A model generated the notes under the pieces. That model was not told where the DNA came from and did no database searches. It was given only the letters and a program-made list of their open reading frames with translations. The translations under genes were made by a program, and so were the position numbers. Source: CAYTTR01 sp964440805 (lineage in GTDB: Bacteria; Acidobacteriota; Aminicenantia; Aminicenantales; Aminicenantaceae). From it: a stretch of DNA of 64,000 bases. Position 1 is the first letter of the stretch. Every line of letters starts with the position of its first letter. Below are positions 1 through 8,907 of this stretch, piece by piece. The DNA lies in assembly GCA_964440805.1 (NCBI GenBank), contig CAYTTR010000007.1, forward strand, positions 1 to 64,000. Direction: 5' to 3'.

Positions 1-1
1 C

Positions 2-58
2 GTCCTCAGTTTCATTCTTGCTGTTTTCATCGCTCTCATCATGGGGATGGTTCTGTGA
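2..58 (+). CDS. C-terminal end of a permease (cut by window edge)
   Basis: Only the last 18 codons are inside the window: a hydrophobic helix ending in GMVL and TGA at 56-58. The stop overlaps the GTG start of the next gene (GTGA at 55-58), which implies translational coupling. Hydrophobicity and coupling to a YraQ-like half-permease suggest the other half of the same permease. That is inference, because most of the gene is missing. Confidence 0.5.
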   Translation, partial: VLSFILAVFIALIMGMVL

Positions 59-621
59 ACATTCGGGACAGAGAAAAAAGCAAGAAACAAAATTCTTTTC
101 CCAAAAACATCTTCAGAGACTACCTTATTTTTGGAGCGGTTCTGGTTGTTGGTGTTATTCTTCTATTAATATTCCCTGAGAAAAAAGAAGCCGCCGCCGA
201 AACCGCCTGGAGCTATTTGGTGGAAATGATGGCCATCCTGCCGGCCGTTATGGTTATGATGGGGCTTTTCAGTGTATTTGTCTCTAAAGAGCAGGTAGTC
301 AAATATTTAGGGAAGGCCTCAGGAGTTAAGGGGCCTCTTTTGGCCATATTCTTCGGTGCTTTGCCTACTGGTCCCCTCTACATTGCCTTTCCTTTGGCTT
401 CAGCTCTTATCAGGAAAGGAGCCCGTGTTTCCAATGTGGTTGTTTTCATTTCGGCCTGGGCCTGCATCAAAATCCCCCAGGAGCTGGTGGAGCTTCAGTT
501 TCTGGGATTTAAATTCATGGGAACAAGGCTTCTTTTAACCATCTTCTTTGTTATCCTCATGGGATTGCTTATAGAGCAATTGGCGTCTCCAAAAAGACAA
601 AAGCAGGCTCACACTCAATAA
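55..621 (+). CDS. YraQ/DUF318-like permease (second half of a split permease)
   Basis: This 188-residue integral membrane protein has a short basic cytoplasmic N-terminus and about five hydrophobic segments. The segment GALPTGPLYIAFPLA resembles the conserved core of the UPF0718/DUF318 permease family. Family members usually carry two such halves. Here the preceding coding region overlaps by four bases at a GTG start, so the two halves appear to be separate, coupled genes. The substrate is unknown; metal or arsenic-related export has been proposed for relatives. A cupin gene follows 13 bases later and probably belongs to the same operon. Confidence 0.7.
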   Translation: MNIRDREKSKKQNSFPKNIFRDYLIFGAVLVVGVILLLIFPEKKEAAAETAWSYLVEMMAILPAVMVMMGLFSVFVSKEQVVKYLGKASGVKGPLLAIFFGALPTGPLYIAFPLASALIRKGARVSNVVVFISAWACIKIPQELVELQFLGFKFMGTRLLLTIFFVILMGLLIEQLASPKRQKQAHTQ

Positions 622-634
622 GGAGTCAAGAGAA

Positions 635-943
635 ATGAAAGTATTCGATCTCTCTCAGATAAAAGCTTTTCCTTACGAGAAACGGGAAAAGAATGTATTG
701 TACAAATCGGAAGGATTTAAAACGCGAATAATTGAACTTCCGCCCGGCGGCAAAATGCCTCCTTGCGAGATGTCGGAATATGTTATTTTCGTTGTTTTGG
801 ACGGAGAAGCGATGGTTGAGGTGAACTCAGACAATATGAGCTTAAAAGAGAAACATTGCCTTATTACCGAACCGGCCACTCTGTCCATGCAAACACAAAA
901 GGGTGTCCGGATACTAGGAATACAGATAGCATCAAAAGTCTAA
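635..943 (+). CDS. Small cupin-domain protein
   Basis: This 102-residue single-domain protein has a beta-rich pattern with LPPGGKMPPCEMSEYVIFVVLDGEAMVEV, split here as LPPGGKMP and YVIFVVLDGEAMVEV, matching the first half of the cupin barrel. The second cupin motif (residues ~70-100) is weak, and the histidine metal ligands typical of enzymatic cupins are not evident. A sensor or binding role is therefore more likely than catalysis. A good ribosome-binding site (AGGAG, about 621-625) lies before the ATG. It probably shares an operon with the permease halves upstream. Confidence 0.7.
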   Translation: MKVFDLSQIKAFPYEKREKNVLYKSEGFKTRIIELPPGGKMPPCEMSEYVIFVVLDGEAMVEVNSDNMSLKEKHCLITEPATLSMQTQKGVRILGIQIASKV

Positions 944-1199
944 TCGTTTTAATTAGTTTAGAAGCAATTTTATTGGGAGTTGGAAAACCTTTTAAGCAAA
1001 ATATTTAGTTATGCTATCTTTAAGTTCCTTTAGGATTTTAATCAGAAAAGGAAGAATGAAAAGCATTCTGCCGCCTGAGCAGGATCAAGTGTATTTTATG
1101 AAACTTTAAGGGCCCCTTTTCTCTCCTTAATTGAGGAAGCATACCTATTTTCGTGATGGTTTTTTACCGAAAAACATCAGGTCCCTAAAAGAAATTAAA

Positions 1200-2282
1200 T
1201 CATTCTTCCTTGACTCGGCCAACTTCAAATAATGGCTCCCCCTTATTACAGGGCGGAGTTCCAATGATGTAGAGCAGGATGCCGGTAAAAGGAGCCCGCA
1301 TTTTATCCAGAACCTTTCCATGATAATCGGTGATAGTGCCGACCACTTCGCCCTGTCTGACATAAGCCCCCATGTTGGCTTCAGGGTAAAAAAGACCGTC
1401 ATGGCTGGAATAGATTACTTCATACTTATCAATCCAAACCGGATCTGTCAGAAACTCAGCCCGGCCTGAAAGCATTTTAAAATATTTCATCACCTTTAGC
1501 ACGCCCCGCACGTTGGTGACAACAGTTTCTTCGTCAACCCGACCCAAATATCCAGACTCGGTTGTAATGGCCGGCTTTTCCCTGACAATAGCCGTATTCC
1601 CGAGATATTTGGAGTTTTTTATATCCTGCGCCCTGGTATCATCTATGATTATGTGCTTTATTCCGAAAGCCAGGGCCATTTCCTTGCTGATAGCATCAAG
1701 CTTTTTATTGCCGCTTATCATCCAGTAAGTGTATGGGATTAAGGCTTCATTTCCGTCGCCGCAGTGCAAGTCGATCAGGGCATCTGATTTCTCCACGACT
1801 TCCTCAGTCAGCACGGCCGCTATTCGCTGGCTCTGGGTTCCGTTTTTATCGCCCGGGAAGACTCGGTTCAGGTTTTTCCAGTCGTAAGGATTGTAATAGA
1901 TGATTCGCTTCTGAAAAGCCGGTAGATTGGCGATGTGGACCAGAATCAGGGTTCCGGACAGTTCGGCTGGGTTTATTAGGTTTTTCAGCCGGAAGAGAGC
2001 CAGTATAGGCGGATATTCATAGGGATGTACTCCGGCCACCGCAGCCAGCACAATTCCTGGTTTTTTTCCGTTGATGATGGTCACCGGAATCCTGGTAGCT
2101 GGGTCCACCCCGGCCGGTACTTCCAGAAAACCGCTGACTATTTCTCCCGGTCGGGCTTTTAAGCTGCCCACAGAGAATACTTTGTTCTGACCGGCCCCCA
2201 GGCGGCTGTTAGCCGGCATAACCGCCAGTAACGCGAACGCAAGAGTCGTAACAAAAGTAATAAGTCTTGATATTTTTTTCAT
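1200..2282 (-). CDS. Succinylglutamate desuccinylase/aspartoacylase family (M14-like) zinc deacylase, exported
   Basis: This 360-residue protein has an N-terminal signal peptide (basic MKK, hydrophobic core to about residue 24). Zinc-site motifs of the AstE/AspA branch of M14 are visible: GVHPYEYP with His86 and Glu89, and DLHCG with His173. A C-terminal beta domain (residues ~270-355) resembles the barrel of this family. The reaction would be hydrolysis of an amide bond on an N-acyl amino acid or peptide; the substrate cannot be told. The start is an ATG with GGAGG about seven bases upstream. An imperfect hairpin (2312-2340) sits in the leader. The gene stands alone on this strand. Confidence 0.8.
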   Translation of the reverse strand: MKKISRLITFVTTLAFALLAVMPANSRLGAGQNKVFSVGSLKARPGEIVSGFLEVPAGVDPATRIPVTIINGKKPGIVLAAVAGVHPYEYPPILALFRLKNLINPAELSGTLILVHIANLPAFQKRIIYYNPYDWKNLNRVFPGDKNGTQSQRIAAVLTEEVVEKSDALIDLHCGDGNEALIPYTYWMISGNKKLDAISKEMALAFGIKHIIIDDTRAQDIKNSKYLGNTAIVREKPAITTESGYLGRVDEETVVTNVRGVLKVMKYFKMLSGRAEFLTDPVWIDKYEVIYSSHDGLFYPEANMGAYVRQGEVVGTITDYHGKVLDKMRAPFTGILLYIIGTPPCNKGEPLFEVGRVKEE

Positions 2283-2716
2283 TTTACCTCCTTCCCTGCT
2301 TTCTTGTATTCAGCCCGGCTACCTGTTCCAGGGTCGGGCTTTCATCTGTTTTGCATTCTACAATATAATATCATTTTATTTCCATCTATCTTTCCATTGA
2401 CCTGCCGGTATAAGAATATTTTGGCCCCATAAAAATTGCTTCTAAGGGCTTATTTGCCATCAAAAAACGTAAGTTCTCAATAAATAGAGGTAAGTTCCGA
2501 TAANNNNNNNNNNCGGCTTAACTTGTTTATTGTTAATAAATGTCGCGGTCCGGCCCGGCTGACCGGCGCCCCGGCTGACCGACTTAACCGGTTTTATATT
2601 CCGGTTTTAATATAAGGTTTTATTACCGGTTTTACCCACCATTTTTAATCTCTTTTTGCGGTAAATACAGTCCTGACAGTAGGTTTCTTGCTATTTTAAG
2701 GGGGGAAAAAAACCGT
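2283..2716. other. Intergenic region with short GC-rich direct repeats and an assembly gap
   Basis: No gene is seen. The region holds a 12-bp direct repeat CCCGGCTGACCG at 2554-2565 and 2570-2581, followed by three copies of CCGGTTTTA (2588, 2601, 2626). A 10-N gap precedes it. An inverted repeat AGCCCG/CGGGCT (2312-2340) lies in the leader of the minus-strand deacylase gene. The GC-rich repeats stand out against AT-rich surroundings. Confidence 0.5.
2504..2513. other. Assembly gap (10 Ns)
   Basis: Ten N characters mark a scaffold join of unknown true length. Any repeat or small gene spanning this point would be lost. Confidence 0.99.
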
Positions 2717-3451
2717 TTAAGCACTCGTTTTTTTCTTTGTTTTCCTTTTTTTATTGAGCTTTTTCTTCGTGGGAAGCTTAACAACTGTGGTTCCAGCGAT
2801 CTTATCATGCATGGCCAGTCCTTTCTTGTCCCAGAGAACCTGCCAGAAACCAAGGGAAGCGAAAAGACCTGAACAGACATAACCGTGGGCTCTTTCAAAG
2901 CTCTGGTACCATCCAAGCCTTGGTTTTCCTTTAAGATCAACTGCCTTTAACCGGAGTAATTTCTTACCAAGCGTCCGGCCGCCAAACCTAAAGAAAAGAA
3001 CAAAATAGAGTAGGGTAATGAAATATTCCTTGAAGATGTCGAATGTTTCGTCTAAATATACGAATTTGTGCTTGTGTCCTGCGGCTATAAACTCCTTTTC
3101 GTAAATGCTGTAAATTTCCTCTGAAGATAATTTTTCAGCCAGTTTAAATTCTTTTTCAGGAATTCTCTCTTTCAATATTTCAAGAAGAGCATATTTCAAT
3201 CCTTCCTCGGCCTTTTTATCTTCCTTGAGTCTGATAGAAAAACCGGATCCTTCTCTTAGGGCTTGGACTATTTGAGTAATCAGGCCGCTTTCTCCCGTTG
3301 ACTTTGATTTTATTTCAGAGTAGATACCGTAAATAAAAAGGGAAAGAAAGCTGATAATAATAATGTCGATAGTAAAGGCAATTCCTCGGCGGATAAAACC
3401 TGCCTGTTCCGGAAGGGCTTTATGACGGGGAAAAATTCTGGACAACATCAT
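2717..3451 (-). CDS. RDD-family membrane protein
   Basis: The N-terminus after the start has the RDD signature (GFIRRGIAFTIDIIIISF: Arg, Asp in the first membrane helix). A second helix pair follows near residues 150-170, then FGGRTLGKKLLRLKAVD and a conserved tail with MHDKIAGTTVV. A soluble insert of ~90 residues separates helix 1 from the rest, and the C-terminus is a lysine-rich tail. The family is poorly understood; some members affect ion or proton transport. I chose ATG at 3451; a TTG at 3478 would add nine residues. No operon partner is evident. Confidence 0.75.
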   Translation of the reverse strand: MMLSRIFPRHKALPEQAGFIRRGIAFTIDIIIISFLSLFIYGIYSEIKSKSTGESGLITQIVQALREGSGFSIRLKEDKKAEEGLKYALLEILKERIPEKEFKLAEKLSSEEIYSIYEKEFIAAGHKHKFVYLDETFDIFKEYFITLLYFVLFFRFGGRTLGKKLLRLKAVDLKGKPRLGWYQSFERAHGYVCSGLFASLGFWQVLWDKKGLAMHDKIAGTTVVKLPTKKKLNKKRKTKKKTSA

Positions 3452-3622
3452 CTTTTTGCCATAAACGAATTCTATCAAGTATATCGAATTTCAGCCTACA
3501 ATAGCAATCCTCTCCCATAGAACCATAATATATGAGAATCTTAAGATGTAATTAAAAAAGAGTGTCCTTTTGTTTTAAATCCTATTTTTGTTTATTATTA
3601 TAACCATTCTGGAAGAGGTAAG

Positions 3623-5119
3623 ATGTTAGTTGTAGTTTCGGGATTGCCGGGAACAGGAAAAACTACTGTAGCCGGAAAGCTGGCTGAAGAACTGGAGGCT
3701 GTTGTTTTAAGCACCGATGAAATCAGGAAAAGAGTGCTCCGGGAGCTTGGATACTCAGAGAGGAAAAAGAAGAAAGTCTATGATGAAATGCTCAGAATAG
3801 CCCGGGATCAGCTGGGTAAAGACCGGAATGCCATCCTTGACGGCACTTTTTTCCAAAAGAAATGGCGTCAAAAGGCGTTTAAATTAGGAAAAGAAGGTAG
3901 CCATCCCGTATTTTTGGTAGAAGTCATTTGTCCTGAAGAGGTAGTCAAACAAAGAATAGAGAAGAGATACCGGAGTAAAAAAGATTTCAGCGAGGCCGAC
4001 TACCGGGTATATAAGATTATCCAGTCTCAATTTGAGCCCATAGAAAAAGAACATTTTGTGGTGAATACGGAAGATAAAGAAAAGTGGGAGGAAAAGATTC
4101 TTGACATAGCCAATAAGATGAGAGTCATTGAAAGGCAGGAAAAAGTAATAGATAAGCTGAAGATAAAGAACAAAATGAATCTGATTCAAACCCATATAAG
4201 CTGGGTCTTGTTGGACAATGAAAATGCCTATAAGGTTAAAAAGCCGGTCCGGTTCAGTTTTGTTGATTACAGCTCGCTTGAAAAGAGAAAATTTTTTTGT
4301 AAGGAGGAGGCAAGAATTAACTCCAGGCTCAGTCCCGGCCTCTACCGAGGGGCGATTCCCATTACCCGCAAGGAAAATGTGGTGGAATTTGAAGGAAACG
4401 GGGAAACTGTTGAATATGCCGTTAAGATGGTCCGGCTTCCCCAGGAAAAGAGGATGGATAATCTATTAAAAAAAGATAAAGCAAATCAGAACCAAATCGA
4501 AAAAATCGCTTCCATTTTGGTTGGTTTTCATTCAGACACAGAAATCGCCCCTCAGCAGTTTGGTTCTCTTTCTGCTATAAAAGATAATTTTGCGCCTGCC
4601 TTTGAGATAAGAGATGTTGTGGAGAAATACCTCCATTCAGAGAAGATATTGGATGAAGTGAAGTCTAGGGTTGATTCGTTTATGAAAAAAAATAAGAATT
4701 TATTTTCCCAAAGAGTAAGAAAAAAGAGAATAAAACACTGTCATGGAGATCTCAGAACGAAAAATATCTTTATCTGTCAAGATAAAATATATATATTTGA
4801 TGCCATTGAATTCAGCCGGAAAATATCCCATTGTGATGTGGCTGCCGATATTGCTTATTTGGTTATGGACTTGAATTTCTTCGGCCGAAAAGATTTGGCC
4901 GATCTACTGGTAAAAAAGTACATTCAATTATCAGGAGACCGGGACTTGGCAAAACTAATTAATTTTTATCAATGCTACCGGGCCATGGTGCAGACTCTGG
5001 TGCAATCATATATTTTAATGGACCCGGAGATAGAAGAGAAAAAAAAAGAAGAAGCCAAGCAGATATGCCGGAAATACCTTGATTTAGCCTATTCCTTTGC
5101 CCTTAAATTATTAAATTGA
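3623..5119 (+). CDS. P-loop kinase (AAA_33) fused to aminoglycoside-phosphotransferase-like domain
   Basis: This 498-residue two-domain protein begins with a P-loop nucleoside/polynucleotide kinase-like domain. Its Walker A is GLPGTGKTT at residues 7-15, with an Asp-Glu pair after the strand (LSTDEIRKR) and a lid-like Arg-rich segment near residue 120. From about residue 180 onward is an APH/choline-kinase-like domain with the catalytic loop HGDLRTKN near residue 374 and the metal-binding Asp in IFDAIEFS. Both domain types phosphorylate small molecules, but no substrate can be assigned. In the commonly annotated COG2187/COG0645 fusion the APH domain comes first, so this order is reversed. The gene stands alone. 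Confidence 0.78.
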   Translation: MLVVVSGLPGTGKTTVAGKLAEELEAVVLSTDEIRKRVLRELGYSERKKKKVYDEMLRIARDQLGKDRNAILDGTFFQKKWRQKAFKLGKEGSHPVFLVEVICPEEVVKQRIEKRYRSKKDFSEADYRVYKIIQSQFEPIEKEHFVVNTEDKEKWEEKILDIANKMRVIERQEKVIDKLKIKNKMNLIQTHISWVLLDNENAYKVKKPVRFSFVDYSSLEKRKFFCKEEARINSRLSPGLYRGAIPITRKENVVEFEGNGETVEYAVKMVRLPQEKRMDNLLKKDKANQNQIEKIASILVGFHSDTEIAPQQFGSLSAIKDNFAPAFEIRDVVEKYLHSEKILDEVKSRVDSFMKKNKNLFSQRVRKKRIKHCHGDLRTKNIFICQDKIYIFDAIEFSRKISHCDVAADIAYLVMDLNFFGRKDLADLLVKKYIQLSGDRDLAKLINFYQCYRAMVQTLVQSYILMDPEIEEKKKEEAKQICRKYLDLAYSFALKLLN

Positions 5120-5129
5120 AAATTGTATT

Positions 5130-5284
5130 TAAAACTAATTACTCATTGCGGTCTTGCCACCCACTACAAATGAAAATGCTAATATTCATTCTTGCAGATG
5201 TTTTTTTCTCGTCTCGCCCATATTCTTTACTGAATAGACCGAACAGACCGAATAGACTGAATAGACTTTTTTTATTTTAAAACT
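5130..5284 (+). repeat. Dispersed intergenic repeat A, copy a
   Basis: The copy starts with a GGTCTTGCCACCC-type segment, then AATGAAAATGCT, then CTCGTCTCGCCC. It ends in four tandem 9-mers at 5230-5265 (CTGAATAGA, CCGAACAGA, CCGAATAGA, CTGAATAGA) and a T tract followed by ATTTTAAAA. Related copies lie at 14836-15140 (inverted), 18352-18526, 28762-28946 and 52741-53151. This copy is in the leader of fpg. Confidence 0.7.
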
Positions 5285-5352
5285 AATGAATTACTTGGGG
5301 AAATGCCTGTTTTAGGGGATAAGATAATTTTGAAATAAAAGGGGAAATATTG

Positions 5353-6135
5353 ATGCCTGAACTTCCGGATGTAGCGGTTTTCAAAAAGTATTTAGATTCA
5401 ACTTCTTTGCAAAAAAAAATTATAGAGATAAAAGTAAAAGACAAAAGAATCTTAGAAAAAATTTCAGTGGAAAGATTCAAGGAAAAAGCGGAAGGTTGCC
5501 GGATGAAGAGTTCTTCCCGTCACGGGAAATATCTGTTTATTAATCTTGACAGCAGTTTCTGGCTTTATTTTCATTTCGGCATGACCGGGAGGCTTAAATA
5601 CTTTAAAAAAGAAGGGGAAGAGCCGGATTATGGACGGATCTTTTTTAGCTTCAGCAATGGTTACCATTTGGCTTATGCGAGTCAGAGGATGCTGGGAAAA
5701 GTAGGGCTGATAGAGAAACTGGATAAATTTATTGAAAAAAAAGAGCTGGGGCCGGATGCATTGGAGATAAATTTTCCGGAATTCCGGAGAATTTTCGAGG
5801 GGCGGAGAGGAACCAGTAAATCCGCCCTCATGAACCAAAAATTGATTGCCGGATTAGGTAATATTTATGCTGACGAAGTGCTTTTCCATGCAGGAATCCG
5901 TCCTGATACTCAAGTCGAATCATTAAATAGAAAAAAGCTGAAAGATATATTTTTGGAAATGAATAAAGTTCTTCAAAAAGCCATTCAATCTCAGGCTAAT
6001 CCCGACCAATTGCCTGATTCATATCTCCTTCCTCATAGGGGAAAGAAGGGGACATGTCCCCGCTCTCATGGGCAACTGGAAAGAGTGAAAATCTCAGGCC
6101 GCTACGCCTATTTCTGTCCCTGTTGCCAGAGTTGA
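5353..6135 (+). CDS. mutM: Formamidopyrimidine-DNA glycosylase (MutM/Fpg)
   Basis: This bifunctional glycosylase/AP lyase removes oxidised purines. The start is fixed by the need for an N-terminal catalytic proline: ATG at 5353 gives MPELP with Pro2 and Glu3. A TTG one codon earlier would put an extra Met ahead of it. Lys59 in RHGKYL corresponds to the conserved beta-hairpin lysine, and the H2TH region contains GLGNIYADEVLFHAGI. The C-terminal zinc finger is unusual: CPRSHGQL precedes CPCC, so the second cysteine is replaced by Ser with a His next to it. Length (260 aa) is normal. The UDG gene follows after four bases, forming a repair operon. Confidence 0.92.
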   Translation: MPELPDVAVFKKYLDSTSLQKKIIEIKVKDKRILEKISVERFKEKAEGCRMKSSSRHGKYLFINLDSSFWLYFHFGMTGRLKYFKKEGEEPDYGRIFFSFSNGYHLAYASQRMLGKVGLIEKLDKFIEKKELGPDALEINFPEFRRIFEGRRGTSKSALMNQKLIAGLGNIYADEVLFHAGIRPDTQVESLNRKKLKDIFLEMNKVLQKAIQSQANPDQLPDSYLLPHRGKKGTCPRSHGQLERVKISGRYAYFCPCCQS

Positions 6136-6139
6136 AAAA

Positions 6140-6712
6140 ATGAACCCTTTGAATAGTCCAATGGAAAAACTTGACTGGAGAATACGGCGTTGCCGCCAGT
6201 GCGAAAGATGGAGAACCAGGTTTCAGGCTGTACCGGGAGAAGGGAAAATAAGTGCAGATATTATGCTGTTAGGTGAAGCTCCGGGCAAAAAAGAGAATGG
6301 AACCGGAAGGCCTTTTGTGGGAAGAGCGGGGACTTATTTGGAAAAGGTTTTCTCCCAATATCAGTTGGAAAGGTCCTGGTTTTGGATAACCTCCATTCTT
6401 AAATGCTTTCATCCGGAAGCACCTAAAAAGAAACAGATTGAAAAGTGCCGGAAATGGACTTTACGGCAGATCGATGTGTTAAAGCCCCAAATTATATTTC
6501 TAATGGGAAGGTGGGCTGAATGGGGTTTATTGGGGAAAAGAGTAAATAAGGCTGAAAGTGCTTTCATTAATTGGAATGGATTACCTTGTATTGTTACCTG
6601 TCATCCGGCGGCAGCCATGCGATTTCCTCAACGTGATCAACAGTTCAAAAATGACTTTAAAGTCCTTATGGATTTTGCAGAAAAGATGGGAATTTCTTTC
6701 CCTGAAATATAA
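6140..6712 (+). CDS. Uracil-DNA glycosylase, family 4-like (Fe-S)
   Basis: At 190 residues it has the family-4/5 motif GEAPGKKENGTGRPFVG (residues 45-61). Four cysteines sit where the [4Fe-4S] ligands are expected (Cys18, Cys21, Cys89, Cys103), and the second motif is TCHPAAAMRF with His155. It would excise uracil from DNA. The segment before Cys89 reads ITSILKCFHPEAP, whereas typical family-4 enzymes have an Asn before the Lys-Cys and an Arg-Pro-Pro after it. The motif is therefore divergent and the substrate range uncertain. It is very close to fpg and probably cotranscribed. Confidence 0.85.
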   Translation: MNPLNSPMEKLDWRIRRCRQCERWRTRFQAVPGEGKISADIMLLGEAPGKKENGTGRPFVGRAGTYLEKVFSQYQLERSWFWITSILKCFHPEAPKKKQIEKCRKWTLRQIDVLKPQIIFLMGRWAEWGLLGKRVNKAESAFINWNGLPCIVTCHPAAAMRFPQRDQQFKNDFKVLMDFAEKMGISFPEI

Positions 6713-6883
6713 CTTTTTGTGTCCCTATGGACTAAGATAATTGAATAAAACAAGAGAAACATATAAAAATGATGAAAAATAAAGAGAAATCTATTTTCTT
6801 GAAATGTTAGAAATTTTAAATTACTTCAGCCACACTCAAAAAGTAAGGTATTTTTCAATTTACCTTTACCCCAGGTTTTTGAA

Positions 6884-8110
6884 ATGAGTGAGCAGGAAGC
6901 CGGTCTTTTTTTAATAATACTTTTATTGGGCGGCCTTATTGTCCTTTCCATATTCATCCGCTCCGGCCTAAAAAAAATAGGCCTCCCTTCTCTTGTCGGA
7001 TTCATGCTTTTAGGTTTTTTGATTAAAGTTTTAGATGGTAAATGGGGTTTTTGGAACAAGGAAATAAGTCAGATTTTTGAATTCTTGGCCAGCATCGGAA
7101 TCATTTTTTTATTGTTCCGGGTAGGCTTGGAGAGTAATTTAAAAGGACTTCTGTCTCAAATCAAACATGCCAGTCTGATTTGGATTGGGAATATATTGTT
7201 CAGTGGTGTTCTGGGATTCATGGCAGCCAAACACTTACTGGGACTGGAAATTATCCCCAGTTTGTTTATAGGAGTGGCCCTTACTGCCACCAGCGTTGGG
7301 GTATCCATCGGTGTCTGGCAGGAAATGAAAGCGGTTAATTCTCCAACCGGCGAGTTGTTACTGGATGTAGCGGAGATGGATGATATTTCCGGTATCATCT
7401 TTATGGCCTTATTAATTTCTACATTGCCTCTTTTAAAAAACGGATTGGATTTATCTGGGGGAAGCGTTGTCGGAGGCAGCATAGTTTTTCTGCTGGTTAA
7501 GTTATTGGGATTCGGGCTCATAAGTGTACTTTTTTCCCTTTTTTTAGAAAAGCCGGTCACCAGTTTTTTCAGCAAATTGAAGCATTCTCCGGATCCCATG
7601 CTTATTTTGGCTGGATTTGGTTTAGTCATTGCCTCTTTAGCCGGGTTACTTGGTTTTTCTTTGGCCATGGGAGCTTTTTTTGCCGGGCTTGTGTTCAGCC
7701 GCGATCCTAAAGCAGTAAGGCTTGATTCTTCTTTTGGCTCTCTTTATGATTTTTTTGTCCCTTTTTTCTTTATAGGAGTCGGCCTTCAGATAAACCCGGG
7801 AAGTCTTATTTCTGCGGTTAGCTTCGGTTTAGTTCTGTTGCTGGTAGCTATTTTGGGAAAACTAATTGGGAATGGATTGTTTTCCTTGGCAGTCACCGGT
7901 ATGAAGGCTTCTGTTGTACTGAGCTTAAGTATGGTGCCCAGGGCAGAGATCGCCATGGTAGTTATGAAGAAAGGCTCTGAACTGGGAGAGTGGGCTGTTC
8001 CAGAAAAGGTATTCTCAGCCATGGTTTTAGTCTCTCTTATTACTTGTATATCGGCTCCAATAATTCTTAGATTTCTTTTAAGAAAATGGCCGCAAAAGAA
8101 TTCCCACTGA
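6884..8110 (+). CDS. Cation:proton antiporter (CPA2, Kef/NapA type)
   Basis: This 408-residue polytopic membrane protein has about 12 hydrophobic segments. The family core is visible: GVALTATSVGVSIGVWQEM for the unwound helix, and LLDVAEMDDISGIIFM with the paired acidic residues that bind the cation. There is no cytoplasmic TrkA-N or TrkA-C domain, so it is the transport domain alone. It would exchange Na+ or K+ for H+ across the inner membrane. An intergenic stretch of 171 bases precedes it, so it may have its own promoter, though none is convincing. Confidence 0.85.
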   Translation: MSEQEAGLFLIILLLGGLIVLSIFIRSGLKKIGLPSLVGFMLLGFLIKVLDGKWGFWNKEISQIFEFLASIGIIFLLFRVGLESNLKGLLSQIKHASLIWIGNILFSGVLGFMAAKHLLGLEIIPSLFIGVALTATSVGVSIGVWQEMKAVNSPTGELLLDVAEMDDISGIIFMALLISTLPLLKNGLDLSGGSVVGGSIVFLLVKLLGFGLISVLFSLFLEKPVTSFFSKLKHSPDPMLILAGFGLVIASLAGLLGFSLAMGAFFAGLVFSRDPKAVRLDSSFGSLYDFFVPFFFIGVGLQINPGSLISAVSFGLVLLLVAILGKLIGNGLFSLAVTGMKASVVLSLSMVPRAEIAMVVMKKGSELGEWAVPEKVFSAMVLVSLITCISAPIILRFLLRKWPQKNSH

Positions 8111-8178
8111 AGGTAATAGGTTAAAAATTATCCCCATTTTTCAATCACCGCCCGTTGATTATGATAGAATAATAAACC

Positions 8179-8907
8179 ATGAAACTTCCATTTAAAGCAG
8201 AGGAAGGGAACTCTATTAATAGAGATAGGTTTGCAGTAATCCTGGTCAAGCCTGAAAAACAAGAGAATATTGGCTTGGTAGCCAGGGTAATGAAAAATAC
8301 CGGGTTTTCCGATTTAAGGATTGTTGGACTGAAGGACTTTAATTTTGAGGCCAGGAGGACAGCCGTTCATTCCCTGGATATTCTTGAAAAGGCCAAATTT
8401 TATTCCACTTTGAATCAGGCGGTAAGAGAACTTCATCTTGTTTTTGGTTCAACAGCCAAGAGACGGAGCAAGTTTTCAATCCTATCTCTTCCAGAAGCAG
8501 TGGATATTATCTACCGTTATCCCTTATCCACCCGAATAGGTTTTCTCTTTGGAAATGAAAGGACCGGACTTACTTCGGAGGAATTGGGAATATCAAATTT
8601 TATCTTCTCTCTTCCCCAGGCCGACAGACAACCCTCCTATAATCTTTCTTCTGCTGTTTTGCTGACTCTTTTTGAAATTTTCAGGCGCTCGCCAATGGAA
8701 CCTTTACCAGTGGAAGAAAAACCTTTGCCGCGAGAGGAACAGGATGAATGTATCAACATAGTTTTAAGGAAACTGCGGGAGTCTGGATTCATTCACGAAA
8801 CAAATGAAATCCATATTACCAGAAGAGTTCAGGATCTTTTCGGCCGGCTTGCCCTTAACGACAAGGACCGGAAACTTCTTATGGCTATTTTCAATAAAAT
8901 AGTTTAG
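8179..8907 (+). CDS. trmJ: tRNA (cytidine/uridine-2'-O-)-methyltransferase, TrmJ/SpoU family
   Basis: This SPOUT methyltransferase of 242 residues shows all three motifs: motif 1 NIGLVARVMKNTG near residue 37, motif 2 GFLFGNERTGLTSEEL near residue 120, and motif 3 QPSYNLSSAV near residue 152. A C-terminal helical extension (residues ~175-242) matches the TrmJ dimerisation extension. It would methylate the 2'-OH of tRNA position 32 using SAM. The start is an ATG with no strong Shine-Dalgarno sequence. A decayed TPR coding fragment follows in the same frame immediately after the stop. Confidence 0.87.
   Translation: MKLPFKAEEGNSINRDRFAVILVKPEKQENIGLVARVMKNTGFSDLRIVGLKDFNFEARRTAVHSLDILEKAKFYSTLNQAVRELHLVFGSTAKRRSKFSILSLPEAVDIIYRYPLSTRIGFLFGNERTGLTSEELGISNFIFSLPQADRQPSYNLSSAVLLTLFEIFRRSPMEPLPVEEKPLPREEQDECINIVLRKLRESGFIHETNEIHITRRVQDLFGRLALNDKDRKLLMAIFNKIV

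Noticed and set aside
1057..1110. 17-codon frame after the cupin gene
   Set aside because: It has a fair ribosome-binding site but is too short and featureless to support as a gene.
2312..2340. Hairpin as a terminator or riboswitch before the M14-like gene
   Set aside because: The stem is short and imperfect and no T tract follows on the coding strand. It fits no riboswitch class I recognise.
5230..5265. Possible CRISPR array in the 9-mer repeats
   Set aside because: Units are 9 bp and contiguous without spacers, and there are no cas genes. They are a tandem repeat.
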